A program made the translations under genes and the position numbers. A stretch of 64,000 nt of DNA, from assembly GCF_900129705.1 (NCBI RefSeq), contig NZ_FQWO01000005.1, positions 186,001 to 250,000 of the forward strand. Reading direction: 5' to 3'. The notes beneath the pieces are model-generated. The model did not search any database and was not told the DNA's origin. It saw only the letters and a program-made list of their open reading frames with translations. This document shows positions 14,796 to 24,372 of this stretch, piece after piece (position 1 is the stretch's first letter; the number at the start of each line of letters is the position of its first letter). The stretch is from Flavobacterium granuli (lineage in GTDB: Bacteria; Bacteroidota; Bacteroidia; Flavobacteriales; Flavobacteriaceae).

Positions 14796-16583
14796 ATGGC
14801 AAGGTTCAAAGAAAACGATTTACCAAAATCAAAAATTACAGCAAGTTCACTCAATAAAGCAAAAATCATTTTTAGATATGCAGGCAATAATAGTTGGAAA
14901 TTCTATGTAGGTCTGATTTTTTTATTACTCACCAGTGTTACCGCATTGGCTTTCCCTAAATTCATGGGAATGCTCGTGGATTGTGTCAATAAAAAAGACG
15001 CTCAGCTGGCAAATCAAATTGCGTTGGGACTGGGATTAGTTCTGGTTTTGCAATCGGTTTTTTCTTTTTTCAGGTTGTCCCTGTTTGTGAATTTCACCGA
15101 AAACACTCTGGCTAATGTTCGATTAGCACTCTATACCAATCTGGTAAAACTACCAATGACTTTCTTTTCTCAAAAACGTGTGGGCGAACTAAACAGCAGA
15201 ATAAGCAACGACATCACCCAGATCCAGGATACCTTAACCACTACAATAGCCGAGTTTCTAAGACAGTTTATATTAATTATAGGAAGTTTCATCATGCTGG
15301 CCAGTATCAATGTCAAGCTAACCATTATGATGATTTCTGTAGTTCCACTTGTAGGGGTTGCAGCCGTGTTTTTTGGCCGTTTTATTAGAAAATATTCCAA
15401 AAAAGTACAAGATCAGGTTGCCGAAAGCCAGGTTGTTGTTGAGGAAACCATGCAAGGCATCAGCATTGTGAAGGCTTTCGCCAATGAATGGTACGAAATA
15501 GCGCGTTATAGAGAAAAAATCAAAGAAGTGGTCAAGATTGCCATCAAAGGAGGACAACTCAGGGGTTATTTTGCATCCTTTATAATCATTTGTTTATTTG
15601 GAACTATTGTAGCAGTGGTTTGGTACGGTGTTCAGCTGAGTATTGCAGGCGAAATCACCGTGGGCGAATTGTTTACCTTCATATTGTACTCTAGCTATGT
15701 AGGTGCTTCTTCGGGAGGAATTGCAGAGTTATATGCCCAAGTTCAAAAAGCAATTGGTGCCACTGAACGTGTTTTTGAACTATTGGAGGAAAAACCAGAA
15801 AAAATCACTGCAAGTCCTAACACAGCTGCTATAGAAAAAATACAAGGAAATGTCAGCTTCAGGAATGTAGCCTTCAGCTATCCTTCCCGAAAAGAGATTA
15901 AGGTGCTTAAAAACGTCAATTTTAATGCTAATTTTGGTCAAAAGATTGCCATTGTGGGGCCCAGCGGTGTTGGTAAATCGACTATCGCTTCTTTGCTATT
16001 GCGTTTTTACGACATAGAAGGAGGCGAAATATTGGTAGACGGGAAAAACATTTACGATTTTGATTTAGAGACACTTCGCGGTAATATGAGCATTGTTCCC
16101 CAAGACGTTATTTTATTTGGAGGAACCATCAAAGAAAATATTGCTTACGGAAAACCCGATGCTACCGAAGAAGAAATTTTAACCGCGGCAAAACAAGCCA
16201 ATGCCTTTAATTTCATCGAAGGTTTCCCTGAGAAATTTGAAACTGTTGTAGGCGAAAGAGGAATCAAATTATCCGGAGGTCAAAGACAGCGCATCGCCAT
16301 TGCCCGTGCTTTACTTAAAAACCCAAGTATATTAATTCTGGACGAAGCCACTTCGTCTTTAGACAGCGAGAGCGAAAAACTGGTTCAGGAAGCCTTAGAG
16401 ATTTTGATGGAAGGCAGAACAAGTATTATCATTGCCCACCGTCTTTCTACCATCCGCAGCGCCGATCAAATTCTGGTTCTTGATAAAGGCGAAATTACAG
16501 AACAGGGAACGCATCAGGAATTAATAGCACTGGAAAACGGTATCTATAAAAACTTAAGCAATCTGCAGTTCAGTAATTCTTAA
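14796..16583 (+). CDS. ABC exporter, fused membrane and ATPase domains (MsbA-like)
   Basis: 595-aa half transporter. Residues about 30-320 hold six membrane helices (for example FYVGLIFLLLTSVTALAF and FIIICLFGTIVAVVWYG). The ATPase domain follows, with Walker A GPSGVGKST near 388-396, signature LSGGQRQR, Walker B ILILDEATSSLDSE and the H-loop IIAHRLSTI. It works as a homodimer in the inner membrane, exporting lipids or hydrophobic compounds in known relatives; the substrate cannot be read from sequence. Single gene with its own promoter and terminator. Confidence 0.93.
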   Translation: MARFKENDLPKSKITASSLNKAKIIFRYAGNNSWKFYVGLIFLLLTSVTALAFPKFMGMLVDCVNKKDAQLANQIALGLGLVLVLQSVFSFFRLSLFVNFTENTLANVRLALYTNLVKLPMTFFSQKRVGELNSRISNDITQIQDTLTTTIAEFLRQFILIIGSFIMLASINVKLTIMMISVVPLVGVAAVFFGRFIRKYSKKVQDQVAESQVVVEETMQGISIVKAFANEWYEIARYREKIKEVVKIAIKGGQLRGYFASFIIICLFGTIVAVVWYGVQLSIAGEITVGELFTFILYSSYVGASSGGIAELYAQVQKAIGATERVFELLEEKPEKITASPNTAAIEKIQGNVSFRNVAFSYPSRKEIKVLKNVNFNANFGQKIAIVGPSGVGKSTIASLLLRFYDIEGGEILVDGKNIYDFDLETLRGNMSIVPQDVILFGGTIKENIAYGKPDATEEEILTAAKQANAFNFIEGFPEKFETVVGERGIKLSGGQRQRIAIARALLKNPSILILDEATSSLDSESEKLVQEALEILMEGRTSIIIAHRLSTIRSADQILVLDKGEITEQGTHQELIALENGIYKNLSNLQFSNS

Positions 16584-16605
16584 GATTTACTTACTAATTT
16601 GACCT

Positions 16606-16646
16606 AAAAAAAAACTCCATTCGTTTATATCGAATGGAGTTTTTCT
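16606..16646. terminator. Bidirectional terminator between the ABC exporter and proline dehydrogenase
   Basis: AAAAACTCCATTCG-TTTATAT-CGAATGGAGTTTTT: a perfect stem with A and T runs, placed between two convergent genes. Confidence 0.9.
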
Positions 16647-16685
16647 GTTTAAAACGTTTCCTGAATAATCACTGAAAACTAATTT

Positions 16686-17855
16686 TTATTTCCCTTTTCT
16701 TCTGTCGCGTTCTGTTTTTATCAATGTCAATTCGCGATTAGTTTGTCCGGCAACAGAAGTATTTTCTTCTGCACGACGAATCAAGTAAGGCATAACATCT
16801 TTTACCGGACCAAATGGTAAATATTTAGCTACATTGTATCCGTAGGCGGCTAGATTATAACTGATATTATCACTCATTCCGTACAATTGACCAAACCAAA
16901 TTCGCTGATCGTTTGCTTTTATTCCGTTCTTTTCCATCAGGTCCATCAGGTAATAAGTACTTAATTCATTGTGAGTACCGGCAAAAATGGCCATTTTATC
17001 TAAATGCTCTACCATATAAAGCACCGCCGCATCATAATTGACGTCCGTCGCTTCTTTAGTAGAACAAATAGGCGATTGCAAGCCTTTTTCTTCTGCTTTG
17101 AGATTTTCTTTCTCCATGTAAGCACCACGCACTAATTTCATTCCAATGAAGAATCCCTCCTCTTTGGCCTGTTCATGTAGTTTTTTCAAATAATCCAAAC
17201 GATCCCAGCGGTACATTTGAAGCGTATTAAAAACAATCGCTTTTTCTTTGTTGTATTTTCGCATCATTTCAGCAACTAAGTCATCGGCTGCATCCTGCAT
17301 CCAGCTTTCCTCGGCATCAATGAGCAAAGCCACGTCTTTTTTGTGCGCTTCACTGCATATCAAATCAAAACGAGCCACTACTCTATCCCACTCAGCCTGT
17401 TCACTGGCTGTTAAGCTTTGTTTTTCTCCCAATTTTACATACAAATCCATTCTTCCTAGACCTGTTGGTTTAAAAACTGCAAAAGGTATCGCTTGGCGTT
17501 CTTGAGCAAAATCTATGGTCTTTAAAGTCATTTTCAGCGCAGCATCAAACTGATCTTCTTCTTCTTTACCTTCAACTGAATAATCCAATACCGAAGAAAC
17601 TCCTTTAGTATACATTTTATCCACCACCGTAAGACAATCGTTTTCATTGACTCCGCCACAAAAATGATCAAAAACAGTAGCACGTATTAGTCCTTCCACA
17701 GGAAGATTTGCTTTTAAAGCAAAATTGGTAACTGCAGTTCCAATTCGAACCAAAGGTTGGTTTGCAATCATTTTAAAAAGAAAATAAGCTCTATCCAGTT
17801 CGGTATCACTTTTTAATGCAAACGCAACTTGTGTATTATTAAATATTTTTTCCAT
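16686..17855 (-). CDS. Proline dehydrogenase
   Basis: 389 aa from ATG at 17855 (MEKIFNNTQVAFALKSD). The frame extends 18 codons further upstream, but that part crosses the -7 box, so the inner start is preferred. Flavin-dependent TIM-barrel oxidising L-proline to pyrroline-5-carboxylate. Family motifs visible are FIGMKLVRGAYMEKE, AIFAGTHNELSTYY, RIWFGQLYGMSD and the late YGPFGPVKDVMPYLIRR-like segment (KYLPFGPVKDVMPYLIRRAEEN). It is a stand-alone enzyme, not fused to a P5C dehydrogenase. Divergent from aroB. Confidence 0.93.
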   Translation of the reverse strand: MEKIFNNTQVAFALKSDTELDRAYFLFKMIANQPLVRIGTAVTNFALKANLPVEGLIRATVFDHFCGGVNENDCLTVVDKMYTKGVSSVLDYSVEGKEEEDQFDAALKMTLKTIDFAQERQAIPFAVFKPTGLGRMDLYVKLGEKQSLTASEQAEWDRVVARFDLICSEAHKKDVALLIDAEESWMQDAADDLVAEMMRKYNKEKAIVFNTLQMYRWDRLDYLKKLHEQAKEEGFFIGMKLVRGAYMEKENLKAEEKGLQSPICSTKEATDVNYDAAVLYMVEHLDKMAIFAGTHNELSTYYLMDLMEKNGIKANDQRIWFGQLYGMSDNISYNLAAYGYNVAKYLPFGPVKDVMPYLIRRAEENTSVAGQTNRELTLIKTERDRRKGK

Positions 17856-17874
17856 TTTTTGTGAAATTTTTGCA

Positions 17875-17882
17875 CAAATATA
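17875..17882 (-). promoter_or_regulatory. Candidate -7 box of proline dehydrogenase
   Basis: Minus strand TATATTTG, 20 bases before the chosen ATG. A TTTG lies about 24 bases further upstream (17910-17907), slightly long for a -33 element. Confidence 0.45.
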
Positions 17883-17947
17883 GATAGAGTTTTGGAGATT
17901 ATTCAGCAAAAATTACCTTATTTTGCGGTTCTAATTAATGAATAAAA

Positions 17948-19015
17948 ATGCAAACTATCCAAGCCAACAACTACCCGATACATTTCAACGAAAAAGCATA
18001 CGAAGCGCTAAATCTTCATTTAAAGGTGAATAAATATTCCAATGTATTTATTATTGTTGACAGCAATACCAATGAATATTGTCTGCCACAATTTCTGCCT
18101 TATTTAGAAACGGATTTAACGATAGAAATAATTGAATTTGAAGCAGGAGAAGAAAATAAAAACATCGAGACCTGTGTTCAAATTTGGAATGTGTTAACAG
18201 AACTTGGCGCAGACCGAAAAAGTCTTGTCATCAATCTTGGCGGAGGTGTAGTAACTGATTTAGGTGGTTTTGTAGCCTCAACCTTTAAGCGAGGCGTTGA
18301 TTTTATCCATATTCCTACCACCTTATTATCTATGGTAGATGCTTCGGTAGGCGGAAAAAACGGAGTAGATTTAGGGAATTTAAAAAATCAGATTGGTGTT
18401 ATCAATGTCCCAACCATGGTTCTTATTGATACCCATTATCTGGAAACGGTTCCTCAAAACGAAATGCGCTCCGGTCTTGCCGAAATGCTCAAACACGGAT
18501 TAATATATGATAAGATCTACTGGGAACAATTCTTGGATTTAAAAGCTATTGATTTTGCCGATTTTGATGAATTGATTTACCGATCTGTGGTTATCAAAAA
18601 TGAAATCGTTAGCCAAGACCCAACGGAAAAAAACATCAGGAAATCATTGAATTTTGGTCATACTCTGGGCCACGCCATTGAAAGTTATTTTCTGGAAAAT
18701 CAAAACAAAACCACTTTATTACATGGAGAAGCCATTGCTGTGGGGATGATCCTGGAAAGTTACATTTCTTGGCATAAAAATTTAATCAACGAAGAAGAGT
18801 TCTTACAAATTAAAACAACGATAAAATCCATCTTCGATGACATTAGCTTTAACGATAATGACATTGATCCGATACTGGAATTACTCATTCACGATAAAAA
18901 AAATGAGTATGGCAGTATCCAGTTCGCTTTAATAGAAGGGATTGGCAAAATAAAAATAGATCAATTAGTTGAAAATGAATTGATTATCAAAGCATTCAAT
19001 GATTATAAATCTTAA
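17948..19015 (+). CDS. aroB: 3-dehydroquinate synthase
   Basis: 355 aa, normal length. Converts DAHP to 3-dehydroquinate, the second step of the shikimate pathway, using NAD and a metal. Visible signatures: NLGGGVVTDLGGFVAST, RGVDFIHIPTTLLSMVDASV, GGKNGVDLGNLKNQIG, and metal-ligand regions RSGLAEMLKHG, FGHTLGHAIES and LLHGEAIAVGM. Divergent from proline dehydrogenase with a 92-base gap. Confidence 0.96.
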   Translation: MQTIQANNYPIHFNEKAYEALNLHLKVNKYSNVFIIVDSNTNEYCLPQFLPYLETDLTIEIIEFEAGEENKNIETCVQIWNVLTELGADRKSLVINLGGGVVTDLGGFVASTFKRGVDFIHIPTTLLSMVDASVGGKNGVDLGNLKNQIGVINVPTMVLIDTHYLETVPQNEMRSGLAEMLKHGLIYDKIYWEQFLDLKAIDFADFDELIYRSVVIKNEIVSQDPTEKNIRKSLNFGHTLGHAIESYFLENQNKTTLLHGEAIAVGMILESYISWHKNLINEEEFLQIKTTIKSIFDDISFNDNDIDPILELLIHDKKNEYGSIQFALIEGIGKIKIDQLVENELIIKAFNDYKS

Positions 19016-19034
19016 TTATTTTTTTTAAAAAGGA

Positions 19035-19066
19035 TTGCATTGCGTATGTATTATTTTTTACATTTG
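19035..19066 (+). promoter_or_regulatory. Promoter upstream of the small ORF and arginine-decarboxylase gene
   Basis: -33 TTG (19035-19037), 21-bp spacer, -7 TACATTTG (19059-19066). It ends 5 bases before the ATG at 19072; a transcript from here would start at or near that ATG and continue into the decarboxylase gene. Confidence 0.55.
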
Positions 19067-19071
19067 CGGCA

Positions 19072-19251
19072 ATGAAAAACAATCAAAACCAAAGAAAGTA
19101 CCGCTTCAATGCGAATAAAAATGATAGGTCTTTTTTAAGATTCTTAAAGCATTTCTATACCATTAAGGTTCAATTCTGTTTTGATATTTTTCAATATTTA
19201 AAAGTGGAACCAGAGAAACTTCAGATTATCTATGCGAATATTAGGGTTTGA
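19072..19251 (+). CDS. Small basic protein of 59 aa, unrecognised
   Basis: ATG to TGA open frame beginning MKNNQNQRKYRFNANKNDR and ending YANIRV. Very basic N-terminal half and an aromatic-rich middle (FLRFLKHFYTIKVQFCFDIF). A promoter sits immediately upstream, so the mRNA may be leaderless. The alternative is a 5' leader of the decarboxylase gene 54 bases downstream. No family recognised. Confidence 0.4.
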   Translation: MKNNQNQRKYRFNANKNDRSFLRFLKHFYTIKVQFCFDIFQYLKVEPEKLQIIYANIRV

Positions 19252-19305
19252 ATTTTAGTTATTTTTTATTTTTTCAATTTAATCCATCTAAAATCCAAAA
19301 ACTAA

Positions 19306-20703
19306 ATGAACACAAAATATTCTGACTTAATAAATCAAACGTATTATTTCCCACAAGAAGAATTCACTTTAAACAAAGACAACCTTCAGTTTCACAACAT
19401 TGATTTGATGAAACTGGTAGAAAAATATGGTACTCCTTTAAAATTTACCTATTTACCTCAAATTTCCAACAACATCAACAAAGCCAAAAGCTGGTTTCGT
19501 AAATCGATGGAAAAAAACAAATATGAGGCAAAATACTATTACTGTTATTGTACTAAAAGTTCTCACTTTGAATTTATCATGAATGAGGCTTTCAAAAACA
19601 ATATCCACATTGAAACCTCTTCGGCATTTGACATCAATATTGTCGAGAATTTAATGACAAACGGAAAAATCAACAAAAGCACTTATATTATATGTAATGG
19701 CTTCAAAAGAGACCAATACATTGAAAACATAGCCCGTTTAATCAATAACGGACACAAGAATACCATTCCAATTATTGACAATTACGAAGAACTGGATTTA
19801 TTGCAGTCCGAAATTAAAGGTAAATTTAAAATTGGAATCCGTATTGCTGCTGAAGAAGAACCAAAATTTGAGTTCTATACTTCCCGATTAGGAATTGGAT
19901 ATAAGAACATTGTTAGTTTTTACAAAAAACAAATTCAGGAAAATAAAAATTTGGAACTGAAAATGTTGCACTTTTTTATCAACACGGGGATTAATGACAA
20001 TTCTTACTATTGGAATGAATTAGTAAAATGTATCAAAGTTTACATTGCCCTAAAAAAAGAATGTCCTTCTCTGGATGGATTGAATATTGGCGGAGGTTTC
20101 CCAATCAAAAACTCTTTGGCATTTGAGTATGACTATCAATACATGATTGACGAAATCATCAATCAAATTAAGATAGCTTGCGACGAAGCCGAAGTAGATG
20201 TTCCTAATATTTTTACAGAATTTGGTTCTTTCACCGTAGGAGAAAGCGGCGGGGCTATTTACCAAATTTTGTATCAAAAACAACAGAACGACAGGGAAAA
20301 ATGGAACATGATTGATTCTTCTTTCATCACCACTTTACCGGATACTTGGGCCATAAACAAGCGCTTTATCATGCTGGCTGTAAATCGCTGGAACGATACC
20401 TACGAAAGGGTCTTATTAGGAGGCCTGACTTGTGATAGTGATGACTATTACAATTCAGAGCAAAACATGAATGCCATCTATTTGCCAAAATACAATAAAG
20501 AAAAACCTTTGTACATTGGTTTTTTTAATACGGGAGCCTATCAGGAAACCATTGGCGGCTATGGCGGTTTGCACCACTGCTTAATTCCACAACCCAAACA
20601 TATTCTAATTGACAGAGATGAAAATGGAATTTTGGCCACGGAAGTATTCTCAGAACAGCAAACATCCGAAGATGTGTTAAAAATATTAGGTTACAATAAA
20701 TAA
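19306..20703 (+). CDS. Arginine-decarboxylase-like PLP enzyme (polyamine biosynthesis)
   Basis: 465-aa alanine-racemase-fold (type III) PLP decarboxylase. The Schiff-base lysine is probably K84 in YCYCTKSSH. HFFINTG, NIGGGFP (phosphate-binding Gly loop), FTEFGSFTVGESG and the substrate motif GGLTCDSDD follow in the order known for SpeA-like and ornithine/arginine decarboxylases. At 465 aa it is much shorter than E. coli SpeA (about 650) and lacks the long insert. Probable product is agmatine; substrate by homology only. Next gene is a deoxyhypusine-synthase-like protein, which supports a polyamine role. Confidence 0.82.
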   Translation: MNTKYSDLINQTYYFPQEEFTLNKDNLQFHNIDLMKLVEKYGTPLKFTYLPQISNNINKAKSWFRKSMEKNKYEAKYYYCYCTKSSHFEFIMNEAFKNNIHIETSSAFDINIVENLMTNGKINKSTYIICNGFKRDQYIENIARLINNGHKNTIPIIDNYEELDLLQSEIKGKFKIGIRIAAEEEPKFEFYTSRLGIGYKNIVSFYKKQIQENKNLELKMLHFFINTGINDNSYYWNELVKCIKVYIALKKECPSLDGLNIGGGFPIKNSLAFEYDYQYMIDEIINQIKIACDEAEVDVPNIFTEFGSFTVGESGGAIYQILYQKQQNDREKWNMIDSSFITTLPDTWAINKRFIMLAVNRWNDTYERVLLGGLTCDSDDYYNSEQNMNAIYLPKYNKEKPLYIGFFNTGAYQETIGGYGGLHHCLIPQPKHILIDRDENGILATEVFSEQQTSEDVLKILGYNK

Positions 20704-20798
20704 AAAAAAACAAATACAGTATCAGCCCATTTGAAAATTCATTATATTTGAATACATCCATTCAATGAATTGATTTTTAAATATTTAAATCTAACAAC

Positions 20799-21770
20799 AT
20801 GAGTAAAGGACCTATCAGTCAGTTTATTGAAAAGCATTATTTACATTTCAATTCTGCATCTTTAGTAGATGCCGCAAAAGCATATGAACAACAATTAGCC
20901 AATGGTGCCAAAATGATGGTGAGTATGGCTGGAGCTATGAGTACAGCTGAAATTGGAAAGATTTTTGCCGAAATAATCCGTCAGGATAAAGTTCAAATTA
21001 TTTCCTGTACTGGCGCAAACCTTGAGGAAGATATTATGAACCTAGTGGCACATTCCCACTATGAAAGAGTTCCAAATTATCGTGATTTGACTCCACAGGA
21101 CGAATGGGATTTACTGGAAAGAGGCTTAAACCGTGTTACAGATACCTGTATTCCGGAGCATGAAGCATTCCGTCGTTTGCAAAAACACATTTACAAAATC
21201 TGGAAAGATGCTGACGATAAAGGCGAAAGATATTTTCCACATGAATTCATGTATAAAATGTTACTTTCCGGAGTTCTTGAAGAATACTACGAAATTGACT
21301 TAAAAGACAGCTGGATGTATGCCGCAGCTGAGAAAAATCTACCTATAATTGTACCGGGTTGGGAAGACAGTACCATGGGGAATATCTTTGCTTCTTATGT
21401 AATCAAAGGAGATTTAAAAGCCTCAACAATGAAATCAGGAATTGAGTACATGGTATTCCTTTCTGATTGGTATCCAAAAAACAGCAGCAACGGAATTGGT
21501 TTCTTTCAAATTGGTGGTGGTATTGCCGGAGATTTCCCTATCTGTGTTGTACCTATGTTGTATCAAGATATGGAAATGCATGACGTTCCGTTTTGGAGCT
21601 ATTTCTGTCAAATCTCTGATTCAACAACCAGTTATGGTTCTTATTCCGGAGCAGTGCCTAATGAAAAAATCACTTGGGGTAAATTAGACATCAAAACGCC
21701 AAAGTTCATCATCGAATCTGATGCTACCATCGTAGCACCTTTAATTTTTGCTTATTTATTAGATTTATAA
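20799..21770 (+). CDS. Deoxyhypusine-synthase-like protein, probable homospermidine synthase type
   Basis: 323 aa of the DHS family. N-terminal part ANGAKMMVSMAGAMSTAEIG and SCTGANLEEDIMNL contact NAD in known structures. FFQIGGGIAGDFP follows, and the active-site lysine is present (K295 in ITWGKLD), followed by the typical SDATIVAPLIFA end. Eukaryotic and archaeal DHS modifies eIF5A, which bacteria lack, and bacterial homologues have been shown to make homospermidine. Directly after the decarboxylase, so both genes likely act in polyamine synthesis. Confidence 0.88.
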   Translation: MSKGPISQFIEKHYLHFNSASLVDAAKAYEQQLANGAKMMVSMAGAMSTAEIGKIFAEIIRQDKVQIISCTGANLEEDIMNLVAHSHYERVPNYRDLTPQDEWDLLERGLNRVTDTCIPEHEAFRRLQKHIYKIWKDADDKGERYFPHEFMYKMLLSGVLEEYYEIDLKDSWMYAAAEKNLPIIVPGWEDSTMGNIFASYVIKGDLKASTMKSGIEYMVFLSDWYPKNSSNGIGFFQIGGGIAGDFPICVVPMLYQDMEMHDVPFWSYFCQISDSTTSYGSYSGAVPNEKITWGKLDIKTPKFIIESDATIVAPLIFAYLLDL

Positions 21771-21780
21771 TACCATTTTT

Positions 21781-22146
21781 ATGAAAAGAGTTATTGTTGA
21801 GTATGCCAAATTGACAAATGAAATTTTAAACTTGTTAGTTGATAAATTTCCTGATGGATATGATGATGAAGATATAATCCGTTTTAGAAATGCTAAAAAC
21901 GAATTAGTTGAAGCCGTTGAAGTGCGTACAGAAGACACTATTTACCTAGTAAAAGTAAGTACAAAACTAGCCGATCGTATAGAAAACTTTGATGAGGATG
22001 ATGAAATCGACGATGTAATCGAACCAATCGCACCTCTTAAGGCACTTGGCATGGATGACGATATGGATGACGAAGACGAGGATGAAGAGGAAAATCTTGA
22101 CAGACCGGACACGGATGAGGAAGACGAAGATGAAGACGAAGATTAG
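21781..22146 (+). CDS. Hypothetical protein with long acidic tail
   Basis: 121 aa. The first 70 residues form a small alpha/beta domain (MKRVIVEYAKLTNEILNLLV ... IIRFRNAKNELVEAVEV). The last 45 are almost only Asp and Glu (DDDMDDEDEDEE and similar). It starts 10 bases after the DHS-like gene, so is co-transcribed with the polyamine genes. Acidic tails often bind basic molecules or proteins, so a link to polyamines is conceivable but unproven. Family not recognised by name. Confidence 0.75.
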   Translation: MKRVIVEYAKLTNEILNLLVDKFPDGYDDEDIIRFRNAKNELVEAVEVRTEDTIYLVKVSTKLADRIENFDEDDEIDDVIEPIAPLKALGMDDDMDDEDEDEEENLDRPDTDEEDEDEDED

Positions 22147-22160
22147 TCTCATTAAAATAT

Positions 22161-22194
22161 TAAAGGGAACTCTAAATGGGTTCCTTTTTTTTTA
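22161..22194 (+). terminator. Terminator of the polyamine cluster
   Basis: AAAGGGAAC-TCTAAATG-GGTTCCTTT followed by a T-run, with one bulge in the stem. Confidence 0.7.
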
Positions 22195-22252
22195 GCCCTA
22201 ATGGCACACAATTTCTGATACCAATTTTCTATTTAAGTACAACTATTTTATA

Positions 22253-24370
22253 ATGATTGCATCTCAAATATTACATGATACTCTTAAAGTAAATTTTGGT
22301 TTTGAAAAATTCAGACCCAATCAGGAAAATATTATAAATACTATTTTATCTGGCCATGACACCTTGGCTATTATGCCTACAGGTGGAGGGAAATCAATTT
22401 GTTTTCAATTACCGGCTTTACTGTTTCCTGGAATTACCATTGTAATTTCTCCTTTGATTGCGCTGATGAAAGATCAAGTAGACAGCTTGAGAGCCAATGG
22501 TATTCCAGCCTGTTTTATCAACAGCAGTCAGACCGAAGCAGAACAACAACTGAATATTCAGAATCTAATAGAAAACAAGGTCAAACTGGTGTATCTTGCT
22601 CCCGAGAGTTTATCCTATCTGGAAAATACTTTTAATCTAATCACCGTGAGCCTTATCGCGATCGATGAAGCCCATTGTATTTCGTCCTGGGGACATGACT
22701 TTCGACCGGCCTATACTAATTTAGGTTATCTAAAAAACCGCTTCCCTACTACTCCAATCTTAGCTTTAACTGCCACTGCCGATAAAGCAACACGTAAGGA
22801 CATTAGCCTGCAATTGAATCTAAAAAATCCTAAACAATTCATCTCTTCTTTCGACCGAAAAAACCTGAGTCTTGAAGTGCGCCCTGCGCTGGACAGAGTC
22901 AAACAAATCATCGATTTCATAAAGGATAAGCCGAATGAATCCGGCATCATTTATTGCCTAAGCAGAAAAACAACCGAAGAACTCGCCGAGAAATTACAAA
23001 AAATAGGCATCAATGCCAAAGCTTATCATGCCGGTTTAGACAACAGCATCCGCTCTAAAACCCAAGATGAATTTATAAATGATGATTGCCAAGTGGTTTG
23101 TGCCACCATCGCTTTTGGAATGGGAATCGACAAATCGAATGTGCGCTGGGTGATTCATTATAATTTACCCAAAAACATCGAAGGCTATTATCAGGAAATA
23201 GGACGTGCCGGCCGAGACGGCCTACCTTCTGAAACTATTTTATTCGAAAGTTATGGTGATGTTATCCAGTTGCAAAAATTTGCATCGCAAGGATTAAATG
23301 CCGAAGTTCAGCTGGCTAAACTCGATCGCATGAAGCAATATGCTGACGCGTTGAGTTGTCGCAGAAAAATATTATTGTCCTATTTTGGCGAATTAGTAAC
23401 CGAAAATTGCGGCAACTGCGATATTTGCAAAAATCCTCCTGCTTTTTTTGACGGAACTGTCATTGCTCAAAAAGCATTGTCGGCGATTATTCGATTAAAA
23501 GAATCCGAACCACTACCCGTAATTATCGATTTTTTGCGCGGATCAAAAAATGCCTCTATTTTCGAAAAAGAATATCAAAATCTGAAAACCTATGCAGTAG
23601 GCAGCGACATTTCTTGGCACGACTGGAACCAATACATCATTCAGTTAATCAATCAAGGTTTTTGCGAAATCGCTTTTCACAGACAAAATAAAATTCGACT
23701 GACCTCATTGGCAGCCGAAGTATTATTTGAGGGAGAAAAAGTACAACTTACCAGTGTTCCAAAAATTACTGTCGAAAAAATAGCTCTAAAAGAACCTAAA
23801 AGTAAATCTGTTGCCAATTCTCTTTTTGAAACTCTTAGAAAATTGCGTTATGAAATTTCTAAAGACGAAGAAGTTCCTGCTTATGTAATTTTTAGTGATG
23901 CTGCTTTGCGCCAAATGGAAATCAACAGGCCCATGAGTGAAGAGGAATTGATCGCAATAGACGGCGTAGGAAGAGCCAAACTAGAAAAATATGGAGACGC
24001 CTTTATCAAGACCATCATCGCTTTTCAAAAAAACAAGGCCGCCAAACCAAAAAAGGAAGCAAGTACGTATAAAGAAACCCTGCAATTATTCGAAAATGGA
24101 CTAAGCGCAGAAGAAATTGCGGTAAAACGAAAATTAGGTTTAGGAACCGTTATGTCGCATTTAGCCAAATTATATTCGGATGGAGCCGCCATTGATTTAT
24201 ATCAATTTGTATCAAAAGAAGAAGTGAGTCTTATAGCTGATGCCCAAATAAAATTGGAGAATCCCAGTGCATTAAAGCCTTATTTTGATTATCTTGATCA
24301 AAAAATCGCTTACGACAAAATACGATTGGCCTTATCCATTATTGAGAAAGAAAACAAAAATAATCCTTGA
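22253..24370 (+). CDS. recQ: ATP-dependent DNA helicase RecQ
   Basis: 705-aa 3'-5' SF2 helicase of recombination and repair. Walker A MPTGGGKS (41-48), DEAH at 138-141 followed by CISSWGHDFRP, motif VI QEIGRAGRDGLPS. The zinc-binding RQC cysteines are in CRRKILLSYFGE and CGNCDICKNPP. An HRDC domain (about 530-600, MSEEELIAIDGVGRAKLEKYG) and a RecQ-associated C-terminal helix-turn-helix (ENGLSAEEIAVKRKLGLGTV) complete the protein. Followed within 2 bases by a DNA glycosylase gene, a repair-themed pair. Confidence 0.96.
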   Translation: MIASQILHDTLKVNFGFEKFRPNQENIINTILSGHDTLAIMPTGGGKSICFQLPALLFPGITIVISPLIALMKDQVDSLRANGIPACFINSSQTEAEQQLNIQNLIENKVKLVYLAPESLSYLENTFNLITVSLIAIDEAHCISSWGHDFRPAYTNLGYLKNRFPTTPILALTATADKATRKDISLQLNLKNPKQFISSFDRKNLSLEVRPALDRVKQIIDFIKDKPNESGIIYCLSRKTTEELAEKLQKIGINAKAYHAGLDNSIRSKTQDEFINDDCQVVCATIAFGMGIDKSNVRWVIHYNLPKNIEGYYQEIGRAGRDGLPSETILFESYGDVIQLQKFASQGLNAEVQLAKLDRMKQYADALSCRRKILLSYFGELVTENCGNCDICKNPPAFFDGTVIAQKALSAIIRLKESEPLPVIIDFLRGSKNASIFEKEYQNLKTYAVGSDISWHDWNQYIIQLINQGFCEIAFHRQNKIRLTSLAAEVLFEGEKVQLTSVPKITVEKIALKEPKSKSVANSLFETLRKLRYEISKDEEVPAYVIFSDAALRQMEINRPMSEEELIAIDGVGRAKLEKYGDAFIKTIIAFQKNKAAKPKKEASTYKETLQLFENGLSAEEIAVKRKLGLGTVMSHLAKLYSDGAAIDLYQFVSKEEVSLIADAQIKLENPSALKPYFDYLDQKIAYDKIRLALSIIEKENKNNP

Positions 24371-24372
24371 GC

